Shown: piece after piece, positions 49,141 through 58,483 of the stretch
Layout: every line of letters starts with the position of its first letter
Numbering within the stretch: position 1 is the first letter of the stretch
Source: Thalassotalea crassostreae
GTDB taxonomy: Bacteria; Pseudomonadota; Gammaproteobacteria; Enterobacterales; Alteromonadaceae
Assembly (NCBI RefSeq): GCF_001831495.1
Contig: NZ_CP017689.1
Location: 868,001 to 932,000, forward strand
Direction of reading: 5' to 3'
Length of the DNA: 64,000 nucleotides
Position numbers and translations under genes: made by a program
The notes under the pieces: generated by a model
Databases searched by the model: none
Seen by the model: only the letters and a program-made list of their open reading frames with translations
Told to the model about the DNA's origin: nothing

Positions 49141-50331
49141 ATGGTTATCAAGCCAAAAGTTCGTGGTTTTATTTGTACAAACGCTCACCCAACTGGTTGT
49201 GCTCAACACGTTAAAGAACAGATTGATTACGTTAAATCGCAACCTCAATCTGATAACAAACCAAAGAAAGTGTTAGTGATTGGTGCTTCAACTGGTTACG
49301 GTTTAGCGTCTCGAATTACTGCTACATTTGGTAACGGTGCAAGTACATTAGGTGTATTTTTCGAAAAAGAACCTACTGAAAAACGTACAGGCTCTGCTGG
49401 TTGGTACAATACTGCTGCATTTCAAACTGCTGCAGATGAAGCTGGTATCTATTCTAAGAACATCAATGGCGATGCCTTTTCAAATGAAATCAAGGCACAA
49501 GTTATTGAGACAATTAAAGAAGACTTAGGTCAAGTTGATTTAGTTGTTTACTCTTTGGCTTCTCCTCGTCGTACTGATCCAAACACTGGTGAAGTTTACG
49601 CATCGGCACTTAAGCCAATTGGTAACGGTTTTACAACTAAAAGCTTAAACACGTCTAAGCGTGTTATTGAAGAAGTAGCGGTTGAACCTGCAACGGAAGA
49701 AGAAATTGCTGGCACCATTAAAGTAATGGGCGGCGAAGACTGGGAACTTTGGATGAATGCACTAAGTGAAGCTGGTGTTCTTGCCGAAGGCGTTAAAACG
49801 GTTGCATACACCTACATTGGTAAGAAGTTAACTTGGCCATTATACGGCAAAGCTACAATTGGCCGCGCTAAAGAAGACTTAGATCGTGCTGCAACTGAGA
49901 TCCGCAAAGTTACTAGCGATATCAATGGTGAAGCATTTGTTACTTCATTAAACGCTGTTGTAACTCAAGCAAGTTCTGCGATTCCAATTATGCCGTTATA
50001 CATCTCTTCAATGTTCAAAGTGATGAAAGACGACGGTACTCATGAAAATCCAATTCACCAGATCCAAGGTCTGTTCCGTGACAACTTGTACAGTGCCGAT
50101 CGTGATCTAGATGAACATAATCGTATTATGCAAAACTTGAAAGAACTTGAAGATAGTGTTCAAGATAGAGTTCAACAAATTTGGGATCAAACTCAAACAG
50201 AAACTATTGATGAATTAACTGACTATGAAGGTTATAACCACGAGTTCCTGAAGTTGTTTGGCTTTGAGGTTGACGGTGTTGATTATGATGCTGATGTGAG
50301 TCCTTTAGCGAACATTAACAACTTAGTTTAA
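49141..50331 (+). CDS. fabV: Enoyl-ACP reductase FabV
   Basis: A 396-aa NADH-dependent reductase for the last step of fatty-acid elongation, in the branch that resists triclosan. It begins VIKPKVRGFICTNAHPTGC; the cofactor motif is GASTGYGLASRI; and the catalytic Y-x8-K pair is visible in YGKATIGRAK. Length is normal for FabV. It is monocistronic between two terminators. Confidence 0.96.
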   Translation: MVIKPKVRGFICTNAHPTGCAQHVKEQIDYVKSQPQSDNKPKKVLVIGASTGYGLASRITATFGNGASTLGVFFEKEPTEKRTGSAGWYNTAAFQTAADEAGIYSKNINGDAFSNEIKAQVIETIKEDLGQVDLVVYSLASPRRTDPNTGEVYASALKPIGNGFTTKSLNTSKRVIEEVAVEPATEEEIAGTIKVMGGEDWELWMNALSEAGVLAEGVKTVAYTYIGKKLTWPLYGKATIGRAKEDLDRAATEIRKVTSDINGEAFVTSLNAVVTQASSAIPIMPLYISSMFKVMKDDGTHENPIHQIQGLFRDNLYSADRDLDEHNRIMQNLKELEDSVQDRVQQIWDQTQTETIDELTDYEGYNHEFLKLFGFEVDGVDYDADVSPLANINNLV

Positions 50332-50341
50332 ATTTATTTAC

Positions 50342-50388
50342 AAAAGTGCCAAATAGACAATTTAAAAGTCTATTTGGCACTTTTTTAT
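50342..50388 (+). terminator. fabV terminator
   Basis: AAAAGTGCCAAATAGAC pairs with GTCTATTTGGCACTTTT over 17 bp around a short loop and is followed by T residues; it is the longest stem in the window. Confidence 0.95.
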
Positions 50389-50572
50389 GCCCTCTGTTAG
50401 ACCAAAGTATCAGCTCTTTTCTTCTCTTCTTAGTTATTGATTTATAAGTATTTAAAAATTTTCTTATGAATTAAAATTCTAAATACAGCTAATTTGTTAT
50501 TAAATGTGATCCTTTCCATAGAAATACCCCCTGTTTTTGTGGTAATATTCGCGCCTGAAAATTTTGGAAATT

Positions 50573-50677
50573 ATGTTGGTACAATTATTGAACGTTTTTA
50601 TGTTCGATATGAGTTTGCCAGCTAACACAGGTCAAGTGACGCTAATGGCGAATAATCTTGGCTTAAACTCTCGTTAA
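50573..50677 (+). CDS. Possible 34-aa leader peptide upstream of nqrA
   Basis: ATG at 50573 with GGAAA 4 bases before it opens a 34-codon frame ending TAA at 50675-50677, 16 bases before nqrA. The start of the peptide is hydrophobic ([11 protein letters not shown]); the end is polar. It could be a translated leader or chance. No homologue is known to me. Confidence 0.25.
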   Translation: MLVQLLNVFMFDMSLPANTGQVTLMANNLGLNSR

Positions 50678-50693
50678 AGTAGTGCATGTGTTT

Positions 50694-52028
50694 ATGATTA
50701 CAATAAAAAAAGGTCTGGATATTCCTGTAACAGGTGTTCCCCAGCAAGTAATCCATGATGGTGCGACCATCAATACCGTTGCGACACTAGGTGAAGAGTA
50801 TGTGGGTATGCGCCCAACCATGTTTGTAAAAGCAGGTGACAGCGTTAAAAAAGGTCAGGCACTTTTTGAAGACAAAAAGAACCCTGGCGTTTTATTCACA
50901 GCCTCAGCAGCCGGTGTAGTAAAAGAAATTAACCGTGGTGAAAAGCGTGTTTTACAATCTGTTGTTATCGAAGTAAACGGTGACGAAGAAGAAACATTCA
51001 ACGCTTATGCCGCTGACCAATTAGCGTCTTTACCTCGCGAAGATGTTGAAGCCAATCTAGTTAAATCTGGATTATGGACAGCGTTAAGAACTCGCCCATT
51101 CAGCAAGATACCTGCTTTAGGTAGCGTTGCCGCTGATATCTTTGTTTCTGCGATGGATACCAATCCATTAGCCGCAGATCCACAAGTTATCATTGCCGAA
51201 GATAGTGAAGCGTTTACGAATGGTTTAGCCGTTCTTGAAACGTTAACTTCAGGCAAGGTATTCGTATCAAAAGCGCCAGGTGCTGATATTCCAGCAGGTA
51301 ACGCAACCGTTACTGAATTCGCTGGTAAGCATCCTGCAGGTCTTGTTGGTACACATATCCATTTCTTATCGCCGGTATCGGCTGAGAAAATGGTATGGCA
51401 TCTTGGTTATCAAGACGTTATCGCATTTGGTAAATTATTTACCACAGGTAAAATAGATTCTAGCCGTGTTGTTTCTGTTGCAGGTCCTGCAGTGAAAGAG
51501 CCACGTTTAGTACGTACTGTATTAGGTGCGAAAGTTAGCGAAATTACCGCTAACGAACTAGCTGATGGCGAAGTGCGTACAGTTTCTGGTTCATTGTTAA
51601 CTGGCCATTCTGCTCGCGGTGTGCACGACTACTTAGGTCGTTACAACGTTCAAGTAAGTGCATTACTTGAAGGTCGTGAAAAAGAATTTATCGGTTACAT
51701 GTACCCAGGTCCTAACATGTTCTCTGTTACACGTGCATATATGTCGCACTTTTTCCGTAACAAGTTATTCAACATGACTACGACAACTAACGGTTCTTCT
51801 CGTGCGATGGTTCCAATTGGAAACTTTGAGCGCGTTATGCCGCTAGATATTTTACCTACCTTGTTATTACGTGACTTGTGTGCCGGCGATACTGACGGTG
51901 CTCAGCAACTAGGTGCATTAGAGCTAGACGAAGAAGATTTAGCGCTAAGTACTTTCGTATGTCCAGGTAAAACTGATTATGGCGTTATCCTTCGTGATTG
52001 CCTAACCACTATTGAAAAGGAAGGTTAG
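50694..52028 (+). CDS. nqrA: Na+-translocating NADH:quinone reductase subunit A
   Basis: A 444-aa membrane-associated subunit; ATG at 50694 gives the canonical [12 protein letters not shown] start, in preference to a GTG at 50682. It carries a barrel-sandwich-like N-terminus and sites implicated in ubiquinone binding. [12 protein letters not shown] and [16 protein letters not shown] are family landmarks. It is first of six genes encoding the Na+-NQR pump, which oxidises NADH and exports Na+. Confidence 0.96.
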   Translation: MITIKKGLDIPVTGVPQQVIHDGATINTVATLGEEYVGMRPTMFVKAGDSVKKGQALFEDKKNPGVLFTASAAGVVKEINRGEKRVLQSVVIEVNGDEEETFNAYAADQLASLPREDVEANLVKSGLWTALRTRPFSKIPALGSVAADIFVSAMDTNPLAADPQVIIAEDSEAFTNGLAVLETLTSGKVFVSKAPGADIPAGNATVTEFAGKHPAGLVGTHIHFLSPVSAEKMVWHLGYQDVIAFGKLFTTGKIDSSRVVSVAGPAVKEPRLVRTVLGAKVSEITANELADGEVRTVSGSLLTGHSARGVHDYLGRYNVQVSALLEGREKEFIGYMYPGPNMFSVTRAYMSHFFRNKLFNMTTTTNGSSRAMVPIGNFERVMPLDILPTLLLRDLCAGDTDGAQQLGALELDEEDLALSTFVCPGKTDYGVILRDCLTTIEKEG

Positions 52029-52030
52029 AC

Positions 52031-53230
52031 ATGGGCTTGAAAAAGTTTATTGAAGATATCGAGCCGCATTTTGAAAAAGGCGGTAAGCACGAGAAATGGT
52101 TCGCATTATACGAAGCCGTTGCTACAGGCTTATTTACTCCTGGTTATGTAACTAAGGGTAAAACTCATATCCGTGACAGCATTGATCTTAAACGTATTAT
52201 GATCACTGTTTGGTTAGCAGTATTCCCTGCAATGTTCTTTGGTATGTACAACATCGGTTTCCAAGCGGTTGACGCTTTGGCTGCTGGTTTTGCTACACCT
52301 GATACATGGCAAACTGCTCTATTTAGCATGCTTGGCGGCACATTAACAGTTGATTCCGGCTGGTTTAGTATGATGCTATACGGCGCATGTTTCTTCCTAC
52401 CTATCTATGCAACAGTATTTATTGTTGGTGGTTTCTGGGAAGTACTATTTGCTGCAGTACGTAAGCATGAAGTTAACGAAGGTTTCTTCGTATCATCTAT
52501 TCTATTTGCTCTTATCCTTCCTGCAACTATCCCGTTATGGCAAGCAGCGCTTGGTATCACGTTTGGTATTGTAATCGCTAAAGAAATCTTTGGTGGTACT
52601 GGTAAGAACTTCTTGAACCCGGCATTAGCGGGTCGTGCATTCTTATTCTTCGCATACCCTGCAGAAATTTCAGGTGATGCAGTGTGGGTTGCAGTTGACG
52701 GCTTCTCTGGCGCTACACCATTGAGCGCAGCATTAGCTGGTACCGTTGATTACACAATCAACGCTGCTTGGTGGGATGCATTCTGGGGCTTCATTCCTGG
52801 TTCTGTTGGTGAAGTATCTACGTTCGCTATATTACTTGGTGGTGCATATATCCTTTATAAAGGTATCGCATCATGGCGCATCGTTTTAGGTGTGTTCGGT
52901 GGTATGGTTGCAATGTCTTTCTTATTCAACCAAATCGGTAGTGACACAAACGCTATGTTTGCTATGCCTTGGTACTGGCACTTAGTCGTTGGTGGTTTTG
53001 CTTTTGGTATGATGTTTATGGCAACAGACCCTGTTTCAGCATCATTTACAAACACCGGTAAATACTTCTTCGGTGCCTTAGTAGGTATCATGGTAGTACT
53101 TGTACGTGTTGTTAACCCTGCTTTCCCTGAAGGTATGATGTTAGCAATCCTTTTTGCCAACTTGTTTGCACCACTATTTGACTACTTCGTTGTTAAATCG
53201 AATGTGAAAAGGAGACTTGCTCGTGGCTAG
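52031..53230 (+). CDS. nqrB: Na+-NQR subunit B
   Basis: A 399-aa membrane subunit with about ten helices. The threonine that carries covalent FMN is in SGATPLS; riboflavin and the Na+ pathway are also housed in this subunit in characterised enzymes. It begins 2 bases after nqrA. Its last codons overlap the nqrC start. Confidence 0.96.
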   Translation: MGLKKFIEDIEPHFEKGGKHEKWFALYEAVATGLFTPGYVTKGKTHIRDSIDLKRIMITVWLAVFPAMFFGMYNIGFQAVDALAAGFATPDTWQTALFSMLGGTLTVDSGWFSMMLYGACFFLPIYATVFIVGGFWEVLFAAVRKHEVNEGFFVSSILFALILPATIPLWQAALGITFGIVIAKEIFGGTGKNFLNPALAGRAFLFFAYPAEISGDAVWVAVDGFSGATPLSAALAGTVDYTINAAWWDAFWGFIPGSVGEVSTFAILLGGAYILYKGIASWRIVLGVFGGMVAMSFLFNQIGSDTNAMFAMPWYWHLVVGGFAFGMMFMATDPVSASFTNTGKYFFGALVGIMVVLVRVVNPAFPEGMMLAILFANLFAPLFDYFVVKSNVKRRLARG

Positions 53231-53996
53231 TAAAAAAGAAAGTTTCTTAGGAACTGTAGGTTTCGTTGTTGCTGTTTGTTTAGTTTGTGCTGCATTAGTT
53301 TCTGTTTCTGCAGTAGGCCTAAAAGACAGACAAGTTGCCAACAAGTTACTAGATCAACAAACTAAGATTTTAGAAGCCGCAGGCCTACTAGAACTTGGTG
53401 AAAAAGATGGCATCGTTGCAACTTACAACCAGTTTGTTACTGCTAAAATGATCGACTTAAACACTGGTGAATACATTGAAGGTAACCCGGATATGTTTGA
53501 AGAACGTCGTGAAGCTCGCGATGTATCAAAATCAATTAAACCAGAAAATGATATTGCCGGTATTAACCGTCGTGCCAATAGCGCTGTTGTGTACCTAGTA
53601 AGAAATGGTGCAGGCACAATTGATACGATTATTTTACCAATCGTTGGTTCAGGTCTTTGGGATCTAATGTACGGCTTTATCGGTTTAGAAACTGACGCTA
53701 ACACAGTTAAGTCAGTTATTTATTCTGATCATAAAGAAACTCCAGGCTTAGGTGCTGAAGTGTTAAACCCTAAGTGGAAAGCATTATGGCCAGGCAAAAA
53801 GATGTTCAATGACGAAGGTGAAATTGCTATTCGCATCGTTAAAGGCAACGCTAAAGCTGGTGATATCCACGATGTTGACGGTCTTTCTGGTGCGACATTA
53901 ACAAGTGTTGGTGTTGAGAAAACTATCCACTTCTGGTTAGGCGAAGAGGGCTATGGTCCTTATATTGCTAACATTCGCGAAAAGGGGATTAACTAA
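53223..53996 (+). CDS. nqrC: Na+-NQR subunit C
   Basis: A 257-aa subunit with one N-terminal membrane helix (~10-31) and a periplasmic FMN domain; the flavin-attachment threonine is in SGATLTS. GTG at 53223 is chosen because AGGAG lies 8 bases before it; it overlaps the end of nqrB by 8 bases. Confidence 0.95.
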   Translation: MASKKESFLGTVGFVVAVCLVCAALVSVSAVGLKDRQVANKLLDQQTKILEAAGLLELGEKDGIVATYNQFVTAKMIDLNTGEYIEGNPDMFEERREARDVSKSIKPENDIAGINRRANSAVVYLVRNGAGTIDTIILPIVGSGLWDLMYGFIGLETDANTVKSVIYSDHKETPGLGAEVLNPKWKALWPGKKMFNDEGEIAIRIVKGNAKAGDIHDVDGLSGATLTSVGVEKTIHFWLGEEGYGPYIANIREKGIN

Positions 53997-54622
53997 TGAG
54001 TGATGTAAGTACTAAAAAAGTATTAACGCAACCTATCGTTGATAATAACCCTATTGCTCTACAAGTACTTGGTATTTGTTCTGCACTAGCGGTTACTAGC
54101 TCAATGGCTAATGCATTGGTAATGACGTTAGCGGTTGTTTTTGTAACAGCATTCTCGAACTTATTTATTTCGATTATCCGTAATCACATACCATCTTCAG
54201 TACGTATCATCGTACAGATGGCAATCATTGCGTCACTAGTAATCGTAGTAGACCAAGTGCTAAAAGCATTCTCTTACCAGTTATCTAAAGAACTAGCCGT
54301 TTTTGTTGGCTTGATTATTACTAACTGTATTGTAATGGGGCGTGCTGAAGCATTTGCAATGAAAGAAAAGCCAGTTGTTAGCTTTATGGATGGTATCGGT
54401 AACGGTTTAGGTTACGGTTTCATCTTAATGACTGTTGCGTTTTTCCGTGAGTTATTTGGTTTTGGTACCTTATTTGGAATTGAAATCTTACCACTTGTTC
54501 AAAATGGTGGTTGGTATCAAGCAAACGGTCTTCTTGTACTACCGTTTAGTTCATTCTTCATCATCGGTTTAATTATCTGGGCAATTCGCCAGTTTAAACC
54601 TGAACAAGTAGAGAAGGATTAA
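53996..54622 (+). CDS. nqrD: Na+-NQR subunit D
   Basis: A 208-aa subunit with six membrane helices, homologous to NqrE and arranged in inverted topology with it. [15 protein letters not shown] contains the conserved cysteine that helps ligate the intramembrane iron centre. The ATG overlaps the nqrC stop (TAATG). Confidence 0.96.
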   Translation: MSDVSTKKVLTQPIVDNNPIALQVLGICSALAVTSSMANALVMTLAVVFVTAFSNLFISIIRNHIPSSVRIIVQMAIIASLVIVVDQVLKAFSYQLSKELAVFVGLIITNCIVMGRAEAFAMKEKPVVSFMDGIGNGLGYGFILMTVAFFRELFGFGTLFGIEILPLVQNGGWYQANGLLVLPFSSFFIIGLIIWAIRQFKPEQVEKD

Positions 54623-54626
54623 TTCA

Positions 54627-55250
54627 ATGGAACATTATTTAGCATTACTAGTAAAAGCTATTTTTATTGAAAACATCGCATTAATGTTTTTCTTAGGTAT
54701 GTGTACATTCTTAGCTGTATCTAAAAAAGTAGACACAGCTATCGGCCTTGGTGTTGCAGTTGTTGTAGTACTAGGTATCGCCGTACCGACTAACCAAATC
54801 ATTTACCAATCAATTCTAGCGCCAGGTGCACTAGATTCGATGTTAGGTATTACTGATCCGGCAGAGTCTGTAGATTTATCATTCTTATCATTCATTACTT
54901 TTATCGGTGTCATTGCGGCGTTGGTACAAATTCTAGAAATGGTGCTTGATAAGTTTTTCCCTGCATTATATCAAGCACTAGGTATCTTCTTACCATTGAT
55001 CACAGTTAACTGTGCAATCTTTGGTGCGGTATCATTCATGGTTGCTAAAAACTTAACTCTTGGTGAGTCTGTAGTTTATGGTATTGGTTCAGGCATCGGT
55101 TGGGCACTAGCTATCGTTTTACTTGCGGGTTTACGTGAGAAAATGAAGTATTCAGATGTACCTGATGGTTTGAAAGGTTTAGGTATTACGTTTATCACCT
55201 CAGGATTGATGGCATTTGGCTTTCTTTCTTTCGGCGGTATCTCGTTATAA
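54627..55250 (+). CDS. nqrE: Na+-NQR subunit E
   Basis: A 207-aa six-helix subunit. [18 protein letters not shown] and [15 protein letters not shown] carry the paired iron-binding cysteines that complement NqrD. It begins 4 bases after nqrD. Confidence 0.96.
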   Translation: MEHYLALLVKAIFIENIALMFFLGMCTFLAVSKKVDTAIGLGVAVVVVLGIAVPTNQIIYQSILAPGALDSMLGITDPAESVDLSFLSFITFIGVIAALVQILEMVLDKFFPALYQALGIFLPLITVNCAIFGAVSFMVAKNLTLGESVVYGIGSGIGWALAIVLLAGLREKMKYSDVPDGLKGLGITFITSGLMAFGFLSFGGISL

Positions 55251-55263
55251 GGTTAATGCGGTC

Positions 55264-55279
55264 AAGGGCATTTGCCCTT
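55264..55279 (+). other. Small hairpin between nqrE and nqrF
   Basis: AAGGGCA pairs with TGCCCTT around TT; an outer GGTTAA/TTAACC pair (55251-55256, 55278-55283) can extend it. There is no T-run, so it is not a terminator. It may mark an mRNA-processing or stability site within the operon. Confidence 0.5.
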
Positions 55280-55305
55280 AACCTCAAGGTTTAAAGGAAA
55301 ATACT

Positions 55306-56532
55306 ATGCAAGAGATTATTCTAGGCGTAGGCATGTTCACCGCTATTGTTGTTGCCTTAGTATTAGTGATTCTATTCGCTAAATCTAAGTTGGTAAGTGA
55401 CGGTGACGTGCAAATTTCAATTAACGGCGATCCAGAGAAAGCTGTTACTACTGCTGCTGGCGGTAAACTACTTGGCGCATTAGCTGACCAAGGTATTTTC
55501 ATTCCATCAGCCTGTGGTGGCGGTGGTACATGTGGACAGTGTCGAGTAGACGTACATTCAGGTGGTGGTGATATTCTTCCAACTGAATTAGGTCACATCA
55601 CTAAGCGTGAAGCGAAAGAAGGTTGTCGTTTAGCATGTCAAGTTGCGGTTAAACAAGACATGGAAATTGAACTTGAAGACGAGATCTTCGGTGTTCAACA
55701 ATGGGAATGTGAAGTTATCTCTAACGATAACAAAGCGACGTTCATCAAAGAACTTAAGCTTGGTATTCCTGATGGCGAATCTGTACCGTTTCGTGCCGGT
55801 GGTTACATTCAAATTGAAGCACCTGCGCATCACGTTAAATATTCAGATTTCGATATTGAAGAACAATATCGTGGTGACTGGGAACACTTTGGTTTCTTCG
55901 ATGTAGAATCAAAAGTTGATGAGCCGACTTTACGTGCTTATTCAATGGCGAACTACCCAGAAGAAGAAGGCATTATCATGCTTAACGTGCGTATCGCTAC
56001 GCCGCCTCCTGGACGCTTACATTTACCAGCTGGTAAAATGTCATCATTTATCTTTAACCTTAAGCCTGGCGATAAGGTTACTATTTCTGGTCCATTTGGT
56101 GAGTTCTTCGCTAAAGAAACTGAAAACGAAATGGTATTTATCGGTGGTGGTGCAGGTATGGCGCCAATGCGTTCTCATATCTTTGACCAACTTAAGCGTC
56201 TTAAGACTAAGCGTAAGATGAGTTTCTGGTATGGTGCACGCTCACTTCGTGAAATGTTCTATGAAGATGATTACAACGGTCTAGCGGCTGAGAATGATAA
56301 TTTCGATTGGCATGTGGCTCTATCGGATCCTCAACCAGAAGATAACTGGGATGGTATGACAGGTTTCATTCATAATGTACTTTATGAAAACTACTTGAAA
56401 GACCACGAAGCGCCAGAAGATTGTGAGTACTACATGTGTGGTCCACCAATGATGAACGCGGCAGTTATCGGTATGCTTAAAGATTTAGGCGTGGAAGATG
56501 AAAATATCTTACTTGATGATTTTGGTGGTTAA
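55306..56532 (+). CDS. nqrF: Na+-NQR subunit F (NADH dehydrogenase, 2Fe-2S and FAD)
   Basis: A 408-aa subunit and the entry point for electrons from NADH. It has a membrane helix at ~3-25 and a 2Fe-2S ferredoxin domain ([10 protein letters not shown] with a further C in CRLAC). The FAD domain has RAYSMANYP and the NADH domain [12 protein letters not shown]. The end [10 protein letters not shown] is standard. It follows a 55-base gap with a hairpin and an AAAGGA ribosome site. Confidence 0.97.
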   Translation: MQEIILGVGMFTAIVVALVLVILFAKSKLVSDGDVQISINGDPEKAVTTAAGGKLLGALADQGIFIPSACGGGGTCGQCRVDVHSGGGDILPTELGHITKREAKEGCRLACQVAVKQDMEIELEDEIFGVQQWECEVISNDNKATFIKELKLGIPDGESVPFRAGGYIQIEAPAHHVKYSDFDIEEQYRGDWEHFGFFDVESKVDEPTLRAYSMANYPEEEGIIMLNVRIATPPPGRLHLPAGKMSSFIFNLKPGDKVTISGPFGEFFAKETENEMVFIGGGAGMAPMRSHIFDQLKRLKTKRKMSFWYGARSLREMFYEDDYNGLAAENDNFDWHVALSDPQPEDNWDGMTGFIHNVLYENYLKDHEAPEDCEYYMCGPPMMNAAVIGMLKDLGVEDENILLDDFGG

Positions 56533-56568
56533 ACCTTAGCAACTAAATATCAATTTGATAATTATATT

Positions 56569-56597
56569 GAAAGGAGTGCATTGCACTCCTTTTTTTT
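56569..56597 (+). terminator. nqr operon terminator
   Basis: AAAGGAGTGCA pairs with TGCACTCCTTT and is followed by a T-run. Confidence 0.92.
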
Positions 56598-56754
56598 GTG
56601 TTTTTAAATTACATAAATATGATAATCATGTAATTTTGTTACTAAATTGTTAAGATATCGATATCATTTTAATTGTTTTTGATATTTTACTTTCATAACT
56701 GTTATTTGTTTGATATAAAAAATACATAACATTAATAATTCAAAACTAATAATT

Positions 56755-56904
56755 ATGAAAAACTCAAATAGTGCTCGAATCAGCGAACTTGCGGATAAGA
56801 TTATCGCCGGTACTATCAATTCGTTTGAAGAAGAAGAATTTACCTACTTGTATCATCAGTTACGTGAATGTGAGCAAGATAGTTCAGCCAAAGCGTCAAA
56901 CTAA
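56755..56904 (+). CDS. Mini-protein family, member 1 (49 aa)
   Basis: Reads ARISELADKIIAGTINSF, then EEEEFTYLYHQL and a polar tail. It matches the two mini-proteins downstream at R-I/L-x2-LA-x-KII-x-G, an N two residues later, and EE-x-EF-x2-LY. The pattern predicts two helices joined at the Gly/Asn turn. No Shine-Dalgarno is evident, the upstream 15 bases being AT-rich. It lies 150 bases after the nqr terminator. No function is known to me; loose likeness to the N-terminal helical hairpin of FecR-type anti-sigma proteins is noted. Confidence 0.65.
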   Translation: MKNSNSARISELADKIIAGTINSFEEEEFTYLYHQLRECEQDSSAKASN

Positions 56905-57210
56905 TTAGCTGTTTTTCTACCTTCTAGAAAATCAACTTATTTGTTTTTTCAGAATTCATTCTAGAGTTTTTGCCTAAAAGCTCTGTTTAATATCTCTACT
57001 TAAATTTTTTTTTACAACTTCATTCTAAAACTTTTTTTTAACTGCTTTAAACAAACTAACTAATGCATACGAAACTTTCCGTCATTAGGCTTTTTCGCTT
57101 CGTTTGGTATTGATAACAAATTGCTACATTTTGATCGGGTATAACAACAGTATGCTTGTAAATGGTTTGTTAATATCTAGTTATTGATAAATAACGAAGC
57201 GGGAAATGAT
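56905..57210. other. AT-rich gap between mini-protein genes 1 and 2
   Basis: 306 bases with several long T and A runs. TTCATTCTA occurs twice (at about 56955 and 57020), in each case followed within a few bases by a T-run. A promoter for members 2 and 3 must lie here; TATAAC near 57140 is a possible -10. Confidence 0.4.
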
Positions 57211-57339
57211 ATGGCTGAACAACAACATAAGCGTTTAGAGCAATTAGCAAACAAAATAATTGAAGGCACCATAAATCCGCGTGAAGAGCATGAGTTTAAA
57301 GAGCTCTATGCATTGATTCGTGAAGAAGATGCTGAATAA
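57211..57339 (+). CDS. Mini-protein family, member 2 (42 aa)
   Basis: Reads HKRLEQLANKIIEGTINP, then REEHEFKELYALIREE. GGGAA about 6 bases before the ATG is a good ribosome site. It shares LA-x-KII-x-GTIN with member 1 and RLE-x-LA-x-KII with member 3, so it is the shortest and most central version of the family. Highly charged, helical, with no membrane segment or cysteine. Member 3 starts 39 bases downstream, so the two form an operon. Confidence 0.72.
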   Translation: MAEQQHKRLEQLANKIIEGTINPREEHEFKELYALIREEDAE

Positions 57340-57378
57340 AAATTTGTGATTGTTTTAGCTAACGTAGGAGTTAATCGT

Positions 57379-57534
57379 ATGAACAGCAAGCAACAGAGGT
57401 TAGAAGAATTAGCAGAAAAAATTATTTTTGGTAAATCTAATCAAATTGAAGAGAAAGAATTTAATAAACTGTATCAACAATTTAGTCAGATCCCAGCTTA
57501 TAAATCATCAAAAGAATTAAAGTATTTACATTAG
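57379..57534 (+). CDS. Mini-protein family, member 3 (51 aa)
   Basis: Starts at ATG 57379 with TAGGAG 8 bases upstream. Reads QQRLEELAEKIIFGKSNQ, then EEKEFNKLYQQF and a 15-residue tail that is unlike the other members. Core identity with members 1 and 2 shows tandem duplication followed by divergence. Function unknown. Confidence 0.72.
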   Translation: MNSKQQRLEELAEKIIFGKSNQIEEKEFNKLYQQFSQIPAYKSSKELKYLH

Positions 57535-57561
57535 GTTTTGACGTTTGATGAGAATAAATAA

Positions 57562-57586
57562 CGCTAGTGATCAAATATCACCAGCG
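57562..57586. terminator. Hairpin between mini-protein 3 and pdxH
   Basis: CGCTAGTGAT pairs with ATCACCAGCG (one mismatch) between convergent genes. The T-run is weak, so the terminator role is tentative. Confidence 0.4.
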
Positions 57587-57622
57587 CCTATTGCACTTTA
57601 AGAGTTAAGATTAAATACTGGT

Positions 57623-58276
57623 TTAAGGGTGTAAGTTAAAGGTTTGCCAGTTGTCGTCTTGCCTTTCAAAGCAAACTCTATCGTGTAAACGACTCGCTCG
57701 ACCTTGCCAAAACTCTATATAATGTGGCACCACTCTATATCCTCCCCAAAATTCTGGTAGCGGTACTTCCTTACCAGAGAACTCTTTTTCAAACTGCTTC
57801 TCTCTATCCTTTAGTTCATCTGGATATTGATACTTTTCACTTTGCTTCGACGCCCATGCGCCAATTTGACTGCCACGATAGCGGCTATGGAAATATTGCT
57901 CAGATTCTTCCGTTGTCGTGCGCTCGATTGTGCCTTCGATTCTAACTTGACGTTGTAATACGCCCCAATGAAATAATAAAGCGACTTTTTGATTAGCTTC
58001 TAATTCTTGAGATTTTCGTGAGCCGTAATTGGTATAAAATACAAACCCTTTGTCATCGAACGCCTTAAGCAACACCATGCGACAAGATGGTTGCCCATCA
58101 GCACTGCAGCTACTTACCGACATTGATTCCGGCAATAAAATACCTGATTTATTGGCATCATCAAACCACGATTCGAATATTTTAAACGGTGATTTATCAT
58201 CTGGAATTTCAGGTAATGGTAATACTACACCTTGGCCGAAGGTAAACAAGCAGCGTAATTTTTCGAATAAAGTCAT
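57623..58276 (-). CDS. pdxH: Pyridoxine/pyridoxamine 5'-phosphate oxidase
   Basis: A 217-aa FMN enzyme that makes pyridoxal 5'-phosphate. FMN and substrate contacts are seen in SCRMVLLKAFDDKGFVFYTNYGSRK (landmarks RMVLLK and FYTNYGSRK), HWGVLQRQVRIEG, SRYRGSQIGAWAS and EFWQGRASRLHDR. Length and end are as expected for the family. Confidence 0.95.
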   Translation of the reverse strand: MTLFEKLRCLFTFGQGVVLPLPEIPDDKSPFKIFESWFDDANKSGILLPESMSVSSCSADGQPSCRMVLLKAFDDKGFVFYTNYGSRKSQELEANQKVALLFHWGVLQRQVRIEGTIERTTTEESEQYFHSRYRGSQIGAWASKQSEKYQYPDELKDREKQFEKEFSGKEVPLPEFWGGYRVVPHYIEFWQGRASRLHDRVCFERQDDNWQTFNLHP

Positions 58277-58483
58277 AGTTCAATGATCAAATAGAGTGAG
58301 AGTGAAGTCAGGATTGTAGCAAAACAATCGCTTTTATCGAAATGATTATAATGTTCTATTATTATTTTAAATAATTTTCGTCATTAATTAAGGCAATAGT
58401 TACAAATGATTACACCAATGTATTTATGATTATCTTTAGAAATTTGTTAATATAGCCGCCAATCAAAAGAGAACTGAATCAAG

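Larger units (their letters stand above)
50332..50693. other. fabV-nqrA intergenic region
   Basis: 362 bases hold the fabV terminator (50342-50388) and the nqr leader with a possible 34-aa reading frame (50573-50677). No clear -35/-10 pair stands out. Confidence 0.5.
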
